NCBI RefSeq assembly: GCF_003609775.1
Contig: NZ_AP018049.1
Location: forward strand, 620,001 to 684,000
DNA from: Prevotella melaninogenica
Lineage (GTDB): Bacteria > Bacteroidota > Bacteroidia > Bacteroidales > Bacteroidaceae
Reading direction: 5' to 3'
DNA length: 64,000 bases
A program made the position numbers and the translations under genes. This document shows, in pieces, positions 27,540 to 37,480 of this stretch. How positions within the stretch are numbered: the first letter of the stretch is position 1; every line of letters begins with the position of its first letter. The notes beneath the pieces were generated by a model. That model made no database searches. It worked only from the letters and a program-made list of their open reading frames with translations, and had not been told where the DNA came from.

Positions 27540-29978
27540 CTATTTCTTAATCACTTTCTTACCATCAATGATATAGATGCCAGCTGGGAGTTCTTCCCAA
27601 GTCTGCGATAGGCGAATACCTTGTAGTGTAAAGATATTTTTTGCGGTATTTTTGTTGTAATTAATCGGATTGATTCCAGTAGGAGTGTTTAACTCACTGA
27701 TGGTGTTGAAGACGTTACGTAGTGCAAGGGGGGTCCATGTATCTTGTCGTTGTCCGTTTCGCTCAAGCTCTAAATGTATTTCGTATGAATGGTTAGGTTC
27801 TAACAGCGAAGCAGAGAATGTGATACGTGTTTCGGCTGCATTGTTGTCTACATCACAAGGAAGATAAACATTATGAGCTGTTCCTAATTCAATCCACTTG
27901 TTACTTGTCAAATCAAGAAGACGATAATGGATTGGACCGCGGTAGCCATTCTTAATCTGATAGCCAGATACTTTTGAATGTACTTGCAGACTGATATTCT
28001 TTATCTTATCGAGATTGAAGGTGCTATAATTAGCGTATGCATTATCAACATAGTAGTCAAGGAATGTTAACTCAATATTTCCATTATTGATATATGGTAA
28101 TACTTCAATCTCAAATGGCTCTTTCATGTCAATAGGAAGAATGGTTTCTGTTCCTTTTCGATTGACCTTTATAGATAGTGTAACGTTATATTTACCTTTT
28201 GGAAGGTTACCTAAACTTGGTTTGTTGTAATATAGTGGAAGCATATTAATGACAAAGGTAGTTCGTCCAAGACGTTGTGCAACAACGTTTGGAGTAAGTA
28301 GATAACCATTATATTCTTTCTTTGTCTCTTGATTTGTAAGTGTCATCACAAGCTCACCACGCACCTCTTCACGTCCAGGGTTGTACATCGTGAAACTGAA
28401 TGCACCTTTAAATCCAGAACCTTCATAGTAGGGTGCAAGTAGACTTGGAGCCTTCTCAATTACAACCACATCCTTAGGATTATTTGTGTTGATGTGAACA
28501 GCATCTGCAGTGAGTTTTACCTCTATTTCATTAGCATGATTGATTGGCTTCCAGTCACCGTGTTCCTTCGTCTTGATATCGAGCATCTCAGAGAATACTG
28601 GTACCAAACGGTAGTTTCCGTCAGCAATACCCTTAAAGTTAATATCAGCAACATCAAATGACATGGCAGTAAAGATGGATACCCATGTTTGGTCGCCAGC
28701 AGTTGAATCAAAGATTTTTACTCGTTCGTTCTTATCATTATAAAGGGCAAGTGCTACCTTTCCTGAGAATACGCCAAGTTCACCTTTAACTGAACTATAT
28801 GAGCCTAACCTCTCAATCTTTGCACTGAAACTTTCAGAACGGCTTGCCTCTGTCTTGTCCATAGTGAATGAAGTGGTGGTTCTTGCGTCCAATCCACGCT
28901 CTATATCCTTAAAAGGTACTGCCTTACCATCGTTAGGATGGGCAAAGACAACTGAGATGTCGTCCCAGAATGTTCCGCTATTGAGAGCAAAGCCTGAAAC
29001 ATTAAGGGTAACTATGTTGATGTCGAAGTATCCATCGTTTTCACCTCCCCAGCCCCAGTTGGTATGAATGAGTCCCTGCTCGTCATATCCATCATAAACA
29101 AAGGCATGAGGACCACCTACTACTAAGACCGGATATCCGTCTGAGATTTCTTGCATTACCTCATTGAGGAACTCATTGGCTGGAAGGAAGTTTTTATCAA
29201 GATAACGCACAGTATAATCAAACTTGTCTCGAAGTGCATTGCAGGCACGCTGTAGATTTGAGTCACTTCCTTTAATGTAGTATCTCATGTGGACAGCCTT
29301 ACCAATATCATACATCAACACGCCAACAGCCTGTCGAGATTGTTCCGTTCTCATCTTATTAGTCGTGTTCTTCATCTCATCCCACCAATAAGTAGCACTC
29401 TTCTTAGCATCATCACCAGTTGATGCTATATAATCTTGTGGTCGATTCTTAGGCCATTTATTGTAGAACATCACTTGTGCTGTGGCTGTAGCAACGCAAC
29501 CAGTAGGTGTATGCTGTCCATTACTTAGTGGGGTGTACTTATTAAATGGGTCATACTGGCTCCACTTACAAGTAAGCAATGGTTCTACCTTTCGTTTGAT
29601 AGGACGCTGTAGGGTTGTAGTTGTAGCTTTAGCGCGCACCTCCTTTACTACACGTTCATATTCTTTTAAGAATAGTTTGAAGTATGGGGGCTGATCGTTG
29701 GGGTTTTCTATCATCTTATCTCCATAACCCACGACCTCGTTGAGTTTACTTTCTCCAGAGATAATAACGAATTTCTTATCGTTTGGATTTGTAAAGATGT
29801 AATAGGCTGGTTGCTCATCGGCTTTTGATGAGCGGGTTTTTGGAGTATTATCCGATAGCTTTGGATTGTTGATGTATTTAGTTGCAATACTCAAAGCGCG
29901 TGCTTTGGTGATGGGTTCTGCGTTAGCAAGTAGAATGTTTGTAAACGCAGTTAGCACTAATAATAAAGTTCTTTTCAT
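27540..29978 (-). CDS. C10 family cysteine protease (SpeB/interpain-like)
   Basis: The 812-residue secreted protein has a signal peptide (residues 1-20). The SpeB/interpain inhibitory prodomain follows (about 21-125, with AYYIFTNPNDKKFVIISGES). In the C10 catalytic domain Cys161 lies in TPTGCVATATAQVM, His291 in GGPHAFVYDGYDEQG, and NWGWGGENDGYF follows at 307. The remaining 480 residues are beta-rich repeats, ending in a short ITLQGIRL-type C-terminal motif (FTLQGIRLSQTW, LPAGIYIIDGKKVIKK) like those used for export to the cell surface in Bacteroidetes. It probably degrades host proteins. The long C-terminal extension exceeds streptopain by far. Confidence 0.93.
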   Translation of the reverse strand: MKRTLLLVLTAFTNILLANAEPITKARALSIATKYINNPKLSDNTPKTRSSKADEQPAYYIFTNPNDKKFVIISGESKLNEVVGYGDKMIENPNDQPPYFKLFLKEYERVVKEVRAKATTTTLQRPIKRKVEPLLTCKWSQYDPFNKYTPLSNGQHTPTGCVATATAQVMFYNKWPKNRPQDYIASTGDDAKKSATYWWDEMKNTTNKMRTEQSRQAVGVLMYDIGKAVHMRYYIKGSDSNLQRACNALRDKFDYTVRYLDKNFLPANEFLNEVMQEISDGYPVLVVGGPHAFVYDGYDEQGLIHTNWGWGGENDGYFDINIVTLNVSGFALNSGTFWDDISVVFAHPNDGKAVPFKDIERGLDARTTTSFTMDKTEASRSESFSAKIERLGSYSSVKGELGVFSGKVALALYNDKNERVKIFDSTAGDQTWVSIFTAMSFDVADINFKGIADGNYRLVPVFSEMLDIKTKEHGDWKPINHANEIEVKLTADAVHINTNNPKDVVVIEKAPSLLAPYYEGSGFKGAFSFTMYNPGREEVRGELVMTLTNQETKKEYNGYLLTPNVVAQRLGRTTFVINMLPLYYNKPSLGNLPKGKYNVTLSIKVNRKGTETILPIDMKEPFEIEVLPYINNGNIELTFLDYYVDNAYANYSTFNLDKIKNISLQVHSKVSGYQIKNGYRGPIHYRLLDLTSNKWIELGTAHNVYLPCDVDNNAAETRITFSASLLEPNHSYEIHLELERNGQRQDTWTPLALRNVFNTISELNTPTGINPINYNKNTAKNIFTLQGIRLSQTWEELPAGIYIIDGKKVIKK

Positions 29979-30091
29979 TTGTTTATCTTATTAGTCAATT
30001 ATATTGGTTTGTTATATTTTATGTCAGGGTTGTGTAAGTTTGAGAATACTAAAAACGAATAGATTTAGTTTGTTTTATGACATGAGATACT

Positions 30092-30502
30092 CTAATCTTC
30101 CCATATCTCCTTTAAGGGAAGCATCACAAAGTCACGTTCCTTCATCAAAGGGTGGGGGATGATAAGGTCTGGTTCGTTGATATTTAACTTGTCATATAGA
30201 AGAATGTCAATGTCTATGATGCGGTCTGTATATTGTGCATTGATAGATTTCTTAACTCTTCCCATCTCTTTTTCTATGACTTGTGTAGCCTCTAATAACT
30301 GTCGTGGAGCAAGAGAAGTAGATACACATACGCAGGCATTGAGGAAGAGGTTAGGACTCTCAAATCCCCAAGGCTCCGTTTCATGGAAAGAAGATTGGCG
30401 CAAAACTGTGCCAATCTTTTCTTCTATCCGTGCTATCGCCTCATGCATGATGGCTTTTCTATTGCCAAGATTTGTGCCGAGGGATAAGTAGACTGTATGC
30501 AT
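30092..30502 (-). CDS. folK: 6-hydroxymethyl-7,8-dihydropterin pyrophosphokinase
   Basis: The 136-residue protein has the HPPK pattern: YLSLGTNLGNRKAIMHEAIA, HETEPWGFESPNLFLNACV and DRIIDIDILLYD, then the LIIPHPLMKERDFVMLPL motif. It transfers pyrophosphate from ATP to 6-hydroxymethyl-dihydropterin in folate synthesis. It is somewhat shorter than the enterobacterial enzyme (about 160) but the catalytic parts are present. It starts 1 bp after the queA stop and is last in the operon queA-folK. Confidence 0.94.
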   Translation of the reverse strand: MHTVYLSLGTNLGNRKAIMHEAIARIEEKIGTVLRQSSFHETEPWGFESPNLFLNACVCVSTSLAPRQLLEATQVIEKEMGRVKKSINAQYTDRIIDIDILLYDKLNINEPDLIIPHPLMKERDFVMLPLKEIWED

Positions 30503-30503
30503 C

Positions 30504-31688
30504 TTAATCGTTGAGAATCAACAATGAGTCGCCGAAACAACCAAACTTATAACCATTCTTTACAGCCATATCGTATGCTTCCATAACAAGGTCATAGCCA
30601 CCGAAAGCTGCTGTTTCCATCAACAAGGTTGAATATGGATGATAGAAGTTAACTAACATAGAGTCAGCAAAGCCAAAGTTATAAGGAGGGAAGATGAACT
30701 CATTGGTCCAACCATCATACTCCTTCAACATACCATCAGTACCAACGGCTGTTTCTGTAGCCTTAACAACACTCGCACCGACGGCACAAAGGTGATGTCC
30801 AGCTTTCTTTGCACCATTAGCGATACGACAAGCATCAGCGTTGATGTGCATTTCCTCTGAATCCATCTTATGTTTTGTAAGGTCTTCTACTTCAATGTCG
30901 TGGAAGTTACCCAAGCCACAGTGTAATGTGATGAATGCTTTTTTGATTCCCTTAATATCCATCATCTTCATCATGTGTTCAGAGAAGTGGATGTTTGTAC
31001 CTGGTGCAGAAACAGCGCCTTCGTTCTTTGCAAAGACAGACTGGAAATGTTCCATGTCGTCAGCTGTTGCGTGTGCAAACTCTTCTCCGTCCTCTTTTGG
31101 ACGATTATCAATGATGTATCGTGGTAATGGAGCTTCTCCCAATGCAAACAATTCACGCTTGAACTCATCGTGAGGACAGTCATAGAGGAAACGAAGAGTA
31201 CGGCCACGTGAGGTTGTATTATCAATAACCTCAGCCACCATTGTGCCAGACTCGTCAAAGAAAAGCTTGTTTCCAATACGAATCTTACGTGCAGGCTCAA
31301 CCAATACGTCCCAAAGGCGCATCTCCTGATTTAACTCACGAAGAAGGAATACCTCAATCTTAGCATCAGTCTTCTCCTTTGTTCCATACAGACGAGCTGG
31401 AAATACCTTAGTGTCATTGAAGATAAAGGCATCACCCTCATCAAAGTAATTGAACACATCTTTGAAACGGATGTAGTCCTCTTCCTTTGGTTCGCCATTA
31501 ACCTCACCCTTAAACATGTCAATCTTACCAGACTTACGGTGTAACACCATCAGTCTACCTTCGTCACGACGTGTAACGGTAAAGGTCTGTGTGCTGCCAT
31601 CAGTACGAGTCAGTACACGTTCAGATGAATGTGGATATAAGGCTACCTGCTCTTTTGGCAAGTTGAATTTAAACTGTGAAAGCTTCAT
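30504..31688 (-). CDS. queA: S-adenosylmethionine:tRNA ribosyltransferase-isomerase
   Basis: The 394-residue protein starts LSQFKFNLPKEQVALYPHSS and contains GDAFIFNDTKVFPARLYGTK, the family motif VSAPGTNIHFSEHMMKMMD and TLHCGLGNFHDIEVEDLTKH. It also has VNFYHPYSTLLMETAAF near the end. It transfers the ribosyl part of SAM to preQ1 at tRNA position 34, giving epoxyqueuosine. It is longer than the E. coli enzyme (356) owing to small insertions, as seen in other Bacteroidetes. It is part of the minus-strand run with truB and folK. Confidence 0.95.
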   Translation of the reverse strand: MKLSQFKFNLPKEQVALYPHSSERVLTRTDGSTQTFTVTRRDEGRLMVLHRKSGKIDMFKGEVNGEPKEEDYIRFKDVFNYFDEGDAFIFNDTKVFPARLYGTKEKTDAKIEVFLLRELNQEMRLWDVLVEPARKIRIGNKLFFDESGTMVAEVIDNTTSRGRTLRFLYDCPHDEFKRELFALGEAPLPRYIIDNRPKEDGEEFAHATADDMEHFQSVFAKNEGAVSAPGTNIHFSEHMMKMMDIKGIKKAFITLHCGLGNFHDIEVEDLTKHKMDSEEMHINADACRIANGAKKAGHHLCAVGASVVKATETAVGTDGMLKEYDGWTNEFIFPPYNFGFADSMLVNFYHPYSTLLMETAAFGGYDLVMEAYDMAVKNGYKFGCFGDSLLILND

Positions 31689-31709
31689 ATTTCTAATTTG
31701 GGGAGTTTG

Positions 31710-32408
31710 TTATTTTTCTATTGTTTGTTGTTGGAGCCATGTGTCAAACTGGTCATAATTGACGCAGTCTTCCACTCTTACGTTTCCAACACGTGTGCGG
31801 CGCAATGCTGTAAGATAGGCTCCGCTATTCACTGCACGACCCAAATCGCGTGCTAATGCACGGATATAAGTACCTTTACCGCAGACTACACGAATTGATA
31901 GTTGCATCTTCTCTGCATCGAAGTCTAATACTTCTATCTCATCAATGCGAATGTTCTTAGGTTTTAACGTTACATCCTTGCCCTTTCTACGATAGTCGAA
32001 AGCACGTTTACCATCTACCTTAACAGCGCTATATGTTGGTGGAATCTGCTCAATATCACCCACAAACTGTGGTAGTGTTGCATCGATCAGTTCTCTTGTG
32101 ATATGTTCTGTCGGGAAGGTTTCATTCACTTCATGCTCCATATCGTAGCTCGGTGTCGTAGCTCCTAACTGTAGAGTAGCTGTGTATTCCTTTGTATGTG
32201 TCTGCAAGGTTTCAATCTGTTTTGTCATCTTACCCGTAGCAAGGATGAGTACTCCTGTAGCCAAAGGGTCTAATGTACCAGCATGACCAATCTTAACCTT
32301 TCCGTCATTAGCTTGTGTGCAAAGGTAACGTACATGTGCCAATGCTTTGAAACTGGTAATTCCGTAGGGCTTATCAATAGGGATGATTACTCCTTCTTTG
32401 AAGTTCAT
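31710..32408 (-). CDS. truB: tRNA pseudouridine(55) synthase
   Basis: The 232-residue protein carries IPIDKPYGITSFKALAHVRY and GHAGTLDPLATGVLILATGK, with the catalytic Asp of motif II, then GKRAFDYRRKGKDV and CGKGTYIRALARDLG. It makes pseudouridine 55 in the T loop of tRNAs. It lacks an extended C-terminal PUA domain, as many Bacteroidetes forms do. It lies between uppP and queA with 20-bp gaps. Confidence 0.96.
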   Translation of the reverse strand: MNFKEGVIIPIDKPYGITSFKALAHVRYLCTQANDGKVKIGHAGTLDPLATGVLILATGKMTKQIETLQTHTKEYTATLQLGATTPSYDMEHEVNETFPTEHITRELIDATLPQFVGDIEQIPPTYSAVKVDGKRAFDYRRKGKDVTLKPKNIRIDEIEVLDFDAEKMQLSIRVVCGKGTYIRALARDLGRAVNSGAYLTALRRTRVGNVRVEDCVNYDQFDTWLQQQTIEK

Positions 32409-32429
32409 TAGGACGATAAATATATAAGA

Positions 32430-33290
32430 TTAGTCAACCATATTCAGTGGAATATCACAGAGCAGCATTATAATGATGATAACGCCAACGATGATACGAT
32501 ACCAACCGAACCACTTGAAACCATATTTTGCAAGGAAACTTACGAACCATTTCATTGCTAACAAAGCAACGATAAATGATACGACACAGCCTACAGCGAG
32601 CATTATAAGGTTATGAGCAGACGCCCATGTGCTATCACCTTTTAATAAATCAAGCAGGTCAAGCAGTGTTGCGCCAGCCATAGTAGGTACTGCAAGGAAG
32701 AAAGAGAACTCTGCTGCACGCTTACGTGTCAATCCATTTGCCATACCACCAACGATAGTTGCCATAGATCGGCTTGTGCCAGGGATAACCGATAAGCACT
32801 GGAAAAAACCAATACTTAATGCACGTTTCTCTGTTACCTGGTTTTCTTCTTTTCCTTTGTTGAAAATCTTGTCACAGAAAAGCATGAATATACCACCCAC
32901 AACAAGCATGATAGCTACAACCCAAACTGAGTCGAGTAGCCAGTCAAGTAGTCCACTCTTTTTAGCTGCCAAGCCTATGATGACTGCTGGTAGGACACCA
33001 ATAAAGAGTAACCAATAGAACTTTACTGGGTGGATAAGCCTTTTGAAGGCGCTCTTCTCATCTGCTGGTACTGGTGAATGGTCAATTTGGAAAAATCTCT
33101 TCCAATACAGACATACAACAGAGAGGATAGCACCAAACTGTATGATGAAGGTAAAGGCATGCACAAACTCGTCACCTGATGGTACACCTAAAAGATTCTG
33201 TGTGATAATCATGTGACCAGTAGATGACACAGGAAGGAACTCCGTCAGTCCTTCAACGATAGAGATGATAATCGTTTGTAAAAGTGTCAT
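32430..33290 (-). CDS. uppP: Undecaprenyl-diphosphatase (BacA)
   Basis: The 286-residue membrane protein has the UppP motifs EGLTEFLPVSSTGHMIITQ near the N terminus and IPGTSRSMATIVGGM near residue 170, and eight predicted helices. It dephosphorylates undecaprenyl diphosphate to recycle the lipid carrier for peptidoglycan and other surface polymers. Its start overlaps the DUF3098 stop by one base, so translational coupling is likely. Confidence 0.96.
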   Translation of the reverse strand: MTLLQTIIISIVEGLTEFLPVSSTGHMIITQNLLGVPSGDEFVHAFTFIIQFGAILSVVCLYWKRFFQIDHSPVPADEKSAFKRLIHPVKFYWLLFIGVLPAVIIGLAAKKSGLLDWLLDSVWVVAIMLVVGGIFMLFCDKIFNKGKEENQVTEKRALSIGFFQCLSVIPGTSRSMATIVGGMANGLTRKRAAEFSFFLAVPTMAGATLLDLLDLLKGDSTWASAHNLIMLAVGCVVSFIVALLAMKWFVSFLAKYGFKWFGWYRIIVGVIIIIMLLCDIPLNMVD

Positions 33291-33532
33291 TATTCCTCCA
33301 CTTCTTTAGTTTCTTTCGGCTGATAGAGGATAGCACCAATGATAGAGATAAAACCAATAAAGGTAACAATAGGTGCAATCGTGATATGGCGTGCACTGAA
33401 GATGTCTGGATCAAATACGGTTTCTGTAGATGTTCCACCACTCATAAGGATAAAGCCGAGAATAACAACGGCTATACCTATAGCCAACAAAATAAAGTTG
33501 GTCTTACCAAAAGCTAAATTTCTTTTGTCCAT
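33290..33532 (-). CDS. DUF3098 small membrane protein
   Basis: The 80-residue protein starts MDKRNLAFGKTNFILLAIGI and has two membrane helices (about residues 12-30 and 47-67). The segment between them contains GGTSTETVFDPDIFSARHIT, the DUF3098 pattern. In Bacteroidetes this family often lies between ftsX and uppP, as here. Function is unknown; a link to the division or lipid-carrier machinery is inferred only from this position. Confidence 0.88.
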   Translation of the reverse strand: MDKRNLAFGKTNFILLAIGIAVVILGFILMSGGTSTETVFDPDIFSARHITIAPIVTFIGFISIIGAILYQPKETKEVEE

Positions 33533-33660
33533 ATTATTTTTTTGAGGAGTTCAAGAGGCTGGCATTGAGAAGCTAAAGAACTTAGTTGGTGTTAAGAAGA
33601 TGTTTCCTTATCCATCTAAAAGTACTCTTACTCCCTTATTTCCCCTTTTTACTGTTCCTT

Positions 33661-34539
33661 TTAAATCTTATATAAGTCACCTGCCTTCATACGCAGGAAC
33701 TTGTTTACTGACAACCATGAGCAGAAGGTGGCAATAATCACACCAAAAGCTAACATGACTATTGCTGTGATAACCAAAGCCTCCCATGACAATACTTTCG
33801 TAATCTCAGGCTCATAATCATAGAGGAAACACATTCCAATACCCAAAACTACGATAGCCAACAGGGCAGAGACAAGTCCTTCCAATACCGCACGACGCAA
33901 GAATGGAGCACGGATGAAATTCCATGATGCGCCAACAAGCTTCATTGTGTGAATTGAGAAGCGGCGTGCATAGATACTTAATCGAATAGTGTTGTTAATC
34001 AGAGAGAATGATACGATGGTGAGCAAAACAGCAATAACCAATAGTACCAAACTAATCTTACCCAAAGTTTGATTTACACTTTCTACCAGACTCTGTGGAT
34101 AAGTGATGTCGCTCACACCACGATAGGTACGCAACTGCTGAACAATATTGCGAATAGAGTCATTGTTGGCATAGTTTGCCTTCAACTGTACTTCTATCTC
34201 ACCCGTAAACGGATTCTCACCTGCAAATTCGGCAGGGTTGGCACCTAATTCGCGAGTTCCTTCCTTCAATGCCTGCTCTTTACTGATAAAATTAAGGCTA
34301 TTGATATAGTGCAAGTTGCGAATACGCTGACAAAGAGCAGAACTCTCTTCCGTATTCATATCGGGCTGGAGAATCATTGTAATAGTCAGATTCTCCTTTA
34401 CATAAGAACTAAGATTGCGACTGGTAAAGCCTGTAAGTACAACCATACCAATCAGCATCAGCACCATAGCTGTACTGATACATAGTGTGACAACCTGCAG
34501 GCTATGACGACTGCGGGCTTTGTTTCTTTTTTTTGCCAT
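33661..34539 (-). CDS. ftsX: Cell division protein FtsX (permease)
   Basis: I place the start at 34539 (MAKKRNKARSRHSLQ); a start at 34587 would add 16 atypical residues. The 292-residue protein has one N-terminal helix and an extracytoplasmic domain (SSYVKENLTITMILQPDMNT to VSDITYPQSLVESVNQTLG). Three C-terminal helices of the FtsX/MacB permease fold follow, with SIYARRFSIHTMKLVGASWN. With FtsE it regulates septal peptidoglycan hydrolases. No ftsE lies next to it in this window. Confidence 0.9.
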   Translation of the reverse strand: MAKKRNKARSRHSLQVVTLCISTAMVLMLIGMVVLTGFTSRNLSSYVKENLTITMILQPDMNTEESSALCQRIRNLHYINSLNFISKEQALKEGTRELGANPAEFAGENPFTGEIEVQLKANYANNDSIRNIVQQLRTYRGVSDITYPQSLVESVNQTLGKISLVLLVIAVLLTIVSFSLINNTIRLSIYARRFSIHTMKLVGASWNFIRAPFLRRAVLEGLVSALLAIVVLGIGMCFLYDYEPEITKVLSWEALVITAIVMLAFGVIIATFCSWLSVNKFLRMKAGDLYKI

Positions 34540-34830
34540 TTCTTTAATAAGGTATAATACACCAAAGTTGTTGCAAAGATACTGCAAAATAAGATAATGA
34601 CAAAGGAAATTATACTTTATTTAGAGATAAAAGGTGAAACTTGTGAGCATATTACTATGGAAGGGAAGGTAGGGGAGATATGCTCGAAAGTTTTAAAATA
34701 ATTACGTTGTGTTTTTCTTTCAACCGCCATAGAGGCATTTAATATCTTTATTTTATGCATATAAGTAGGCTAAGTTTAAAGGTGATATTTTCCTGTTTTG
34801 TAATAAAAAACTCATGCTTGAAAATAAAAA

Positions 34831-34958
34831 GATGCTCTTTAAGACTCTTAAAGACGCCCAATTGGCTTCTAAAAGGTGCCCTTTTGAGGTCTTATTAACG
34901 CCCTTTTGAAGTCCAATTAAGCACCTTTTGCATTGTGGCTTTGCAACTATCTGATTTG
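34831..34958 (+). repeat. Dispersed 22-bp-unit intergenic repeat, copy D
   Basis: It runs through GACGCCCAATTGGCTTCTAA, GTGCCCTTTTGAGGTCTTAT, ACGCCCTTTTGAAGTCCAAT and AAGCACCTTTT, then AACTATCTGATTT shared with copy A. It lies between divergent genes. Around it, 34588-35170 is AT-rich with no gene seen. Confidence 0.85.
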
Positions 34959-35170
34959 TATTAAGTTACAAAGATGCTTAAAAAGGATGTTTTTTATCTT
35001 TTTAGATGAATGTTTTAAGAAATGATGTAAATAATTTTCGCAGCTCTTAATACGGTGAAACTGCTGTTGTGTTTCCGTATAAAATATTTATAAATCGTAT
35101 GTGCTTTGCAATAAAATCATGCAAAATACGTTTAACATATATAGTTTTAACAAAATAAATTGCAAAACCT

Positions 35171-35854
35171 ATGAAACGAATAGCTATTCTAATCGTATTA
35201 GTTACATCAACTTTGGTGTCAATGGCACAGAATAAACCAGGTACATGGTCAGTGATACCGCATGTTGGAGTGTCAATTTCTTCTTTGTTAGGTGGGTCTG
35301 GTATTTATGAAGTTGCTGACAATGAGGTTGTTGAGGTTAAACCCCATGCATTATTAGGCTTTATTGGCGGAGCAGATGTGATGTATCAAGCATCAGATGT
35401 TGTTGGCGTTTCAGCTGGTTTATCTTTTGTTCAAGCAGGTTGTAAGTTTAAAGATGATAAAGAGAAGAACTCTGTAGTATATAATCGTAATTTGCGAATG
35501 AATTATGTTGCTATGCCGATTTTAATCCATAGTTATCTATTACCGGGGTTTTCTGTAAAGGCAGGTATAGAGCCAACTTTGTTACTTGGTGCAAGAAGTC
35601 ATGAAGTACAACAGTCGTTTGATGTGGATAAAGAGGGTAAAAAGTCTAACTTCTCTGAGGATGAGTTTACCATTGATGTGAAGAAGGGGATGCGCAATAT
35701 AGGTCTTTCTATACCTATTGGCGTCAGCTATGAGTATGAAAACGTTGTGTTAGGAGCGTTATATCATGTGGGCGTATTTAATATTTACAAGGTAGGGGAC
35801 TCTTCTCGCAATAGTGTGATTGAGCTATCAGTAGGTTATAAACTTAATCTTTAG
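35171..35854 (+). CDS. Outer membrane beta-barrel protein (PorT-like family)
   Basis: The 227-residue protein has a signal peptide (cleavage near SMA-QNK). About eight amphipathic beta-strands follow, such as WSVIPHVGVSISSLLGG and VGVSAGLSFVQAGCKF, ending VIELSVGYKLNL with the aromatic/hydrophobic C-terminal strand of barrels. It resembles the small porin-family (outer membrane beta-barrel) proteins common in Bacteroidetes. Function is unknown. Confidence 0.78.
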   Translation: MKRIAILIVLVTSTLVSMAQNKPGTWSVIPHVGVSISSLLGGSGIYEVADNEVVEVKPHALLGFIGGADVMYQASDVVGVSAGLSFVQAGCKFKDDKEKNSVVYNRNLRMNYVAMPILIHSYLLPGFSVKAGIEPTLLLGARSHEVQQSFDVDKEGKKSNFSEDEFTIDVKKGMRNIGLSIPIGVSYEYENVVLGALYHVGVFNIYKVGDSSRNSVIELSVGYKLNL

Positions 35855-35878
35855 TACGACTTATAAACTTTTTTCTTT

Positions 35879-35934
35879 TTCAAAAAGCGTTAAATTCCCG
35901 ATCGGTTTCAAAAAGCATTAACCCCCAATCGGCT
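35879..35934 (+). repeat. Tandem repeat of two 28-bp units
   Basis: Unit 1 (35879-35906) and unit 2 (35907-35934) both read TTCAAAAAGCRTTAA, then four to five variable bases, then CRATCGGYT. They lie between two plus-strand genes. Confidence 0.75.
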
Positions 35935-36042
35935 TGTATGATTTCGTTTCATAGTGAAGTGGAAAGAAGTTGTCTGTGCGAATAATTACTTGTAACAATT
36001 AAGTTTTTTAGCAAATAGGACTGAAAATTAAAAAAAATGCAG

Positions 36043-36050
36043 TAAGTTTG
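36043..36050 (+). promoter_or_regulatory. Promoter -7 box for DUF3078 gene
   Basis: TAAGTTTG matches TAnnTTTG, 17 bp before the start codon at 36067, so the leader would be very short. Confidence 0.45.
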
Positions 36051-36066
36051 CACATTATATTAATGT

Positions 36067-37347
36067 ATGATGAAACGGAACTTTTTAATCACATTGTTTC
36101 TAATAATGGGCTTGGGTGCTATGGCTCAAGTACATCATCCTATCTCTGTTCGTAGCGATGAACGGCCGTCAATGGATAAGATACAAGCGTATATCGATTC
36201 GTTAAATTCGCTGAAAGATAGCGTGTTTACAAGTAAGAATCCAAAGGGTAGACGTGAGCAGAGGCTACGTCGAAATGACATGCGATTGTTTATGCCACTG
36301 ACCTATTATGGTAATGTGGCTGAAGGTTTGTTCACACGTGATAGAAAAGAAAACCCAGTTCTGTCAGAGTTGATGCACCTTTATTTGACACGTCCTGACC
36401 TTGTGCAGGGGACTGATCGAATGGTACAGCAACAGCAGACGAAGTTAGATGATATTAAAACGCCAATACATCATGATGCAACATTGGTAGAGAAGGTGAC
36501 TGAGCGTCCTGTTGAGCCAACAACTGTACCAGTAGAAGTCATGGTGAAGCGTCCTAATTTCTGGACGATAAACGGTGATTATGCCTTGCAGTTCCTGCAG
36601 AATTACGTTTCAGGAAACTGGTATAAAGGTGGTGAAAGCAACTATTCTGCGTTGGCATCATTGGTTATGCAAGCCAATTACAACAATAAGCAGAAGGTGA
36701 AGTGGGAAAACCGATTGGAGTTGAAGTATGGTATGCAGAGTAGCCGTTCAGATTCTTTGCATAGTTTCAAGAGTACAGAGGATTTGATTCGTCTTACTTC
36801 TAAACTTGGTTTGCAGGCAACAAAGCGTTGGTATTATACGGTGCAGTTTGTTGGTAATACGCAGTTTAGCTACTCTTATCGTTCGAATGATCCAAAGGTT
36901 TATTCAGCTTTTGCGGCTCCATTGAACATAAACCTCTCTATCGGTATGGATTACTCGGTAGATTGGATGAATCATCGTTTGAAGGGTAATTTCCATTTGG
37001 CTCCATTGGCTTATAATATGAAGTACACTCGTATGTTAGAGTTAACTCGTCGTTTGGGCATCAAGGATGGTAAGCATTTCTTGCATGACTTCGGTTCTGA
37101 GTTTACTGTTGATTTGGAATGGAAGTTGATGGAATCGCTTACTTGGAAGACACGATTGTATGGATATACTACGTATAAGCGTACAGAGTTGGAATGGGAG
37201 AATACATTCACCTTCCGATTCAATCGTTATATCTCAAGTCGTGTGTTCATCTATCCTCGCTTTGATGATGGTGTTCGTCGTGATAATGACCATGCTTTCT
37301 GGCAGTTGAAGGAGTTTGCTTCTATCGGATTCCAATATAGCTTTTAA
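36067..37347 (+). CDS. DUF3078 outer membrane protein
   Basis: The 426-residue protein has a signal peptide (MMKRNFLITLFLIMGLGAMA). After an unstructured region (about 25-165) it contains FWTINGDYALQFLQNYVSGN followed by WYKGGESNYSALASLVMQAN, the DUF3078 hallmark. Alternating beta-strands follow to the C-terminal LKEFASIGFQYSF, ending in Phe as outer membrane barrels do. Function is unknown; it probably forms a barrel of moderate size. Met1 or Met2 may be the start. Confidence 0.85.
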   Translation: MMKRNFLITLFLIMGLGAMAQVHHPISVRSDERPSMDKIQAYIDSLNSLKDSVFTSKNPKGRREQRLRRNDMRLFMPLTYYGNVAEGLFTRDRKENPVLSELMHLYLTRPDLVQGTDRMVQQQQTKLDDIKTPIHHDATLVEKVTERPVEPTTVPVEVMVKRPNFWTINGDYALQFLQNYVSGNWYKGGESNYSALASLVMQANYNNKQKVKWENRLELKYGMQSSRSDSLHSFKSTEDLIRLTSKLGLQATKRWYYTVQFVGNTQFSYSYRSNDPKVYSAFAAPLNINLSIGMDYSVDWMNHRLKGNFHLAPLAYNMKYTRMLELTRRLGIKDGKHFLHDFGSEFTVDLEWKLMESLTWKTRLYGYTTYKRTELEWENTFTFRFNRYISSRVFIYPRFDDGVRRDNDHAFWQLKEFASIGFQYSF

Positions 37348-37480
37348 TAGATAGCTCCTTGTTATAAGACTAATACTCTTTTAAAAATGCTTGTTGTCAG
37401 TGTTTTTCTAAGTGTAGAGGAAATTTTCAAGCTAAGCCCTATTTAAAATTTTGCAGATTAGAAACTTATAATATCTTTCA

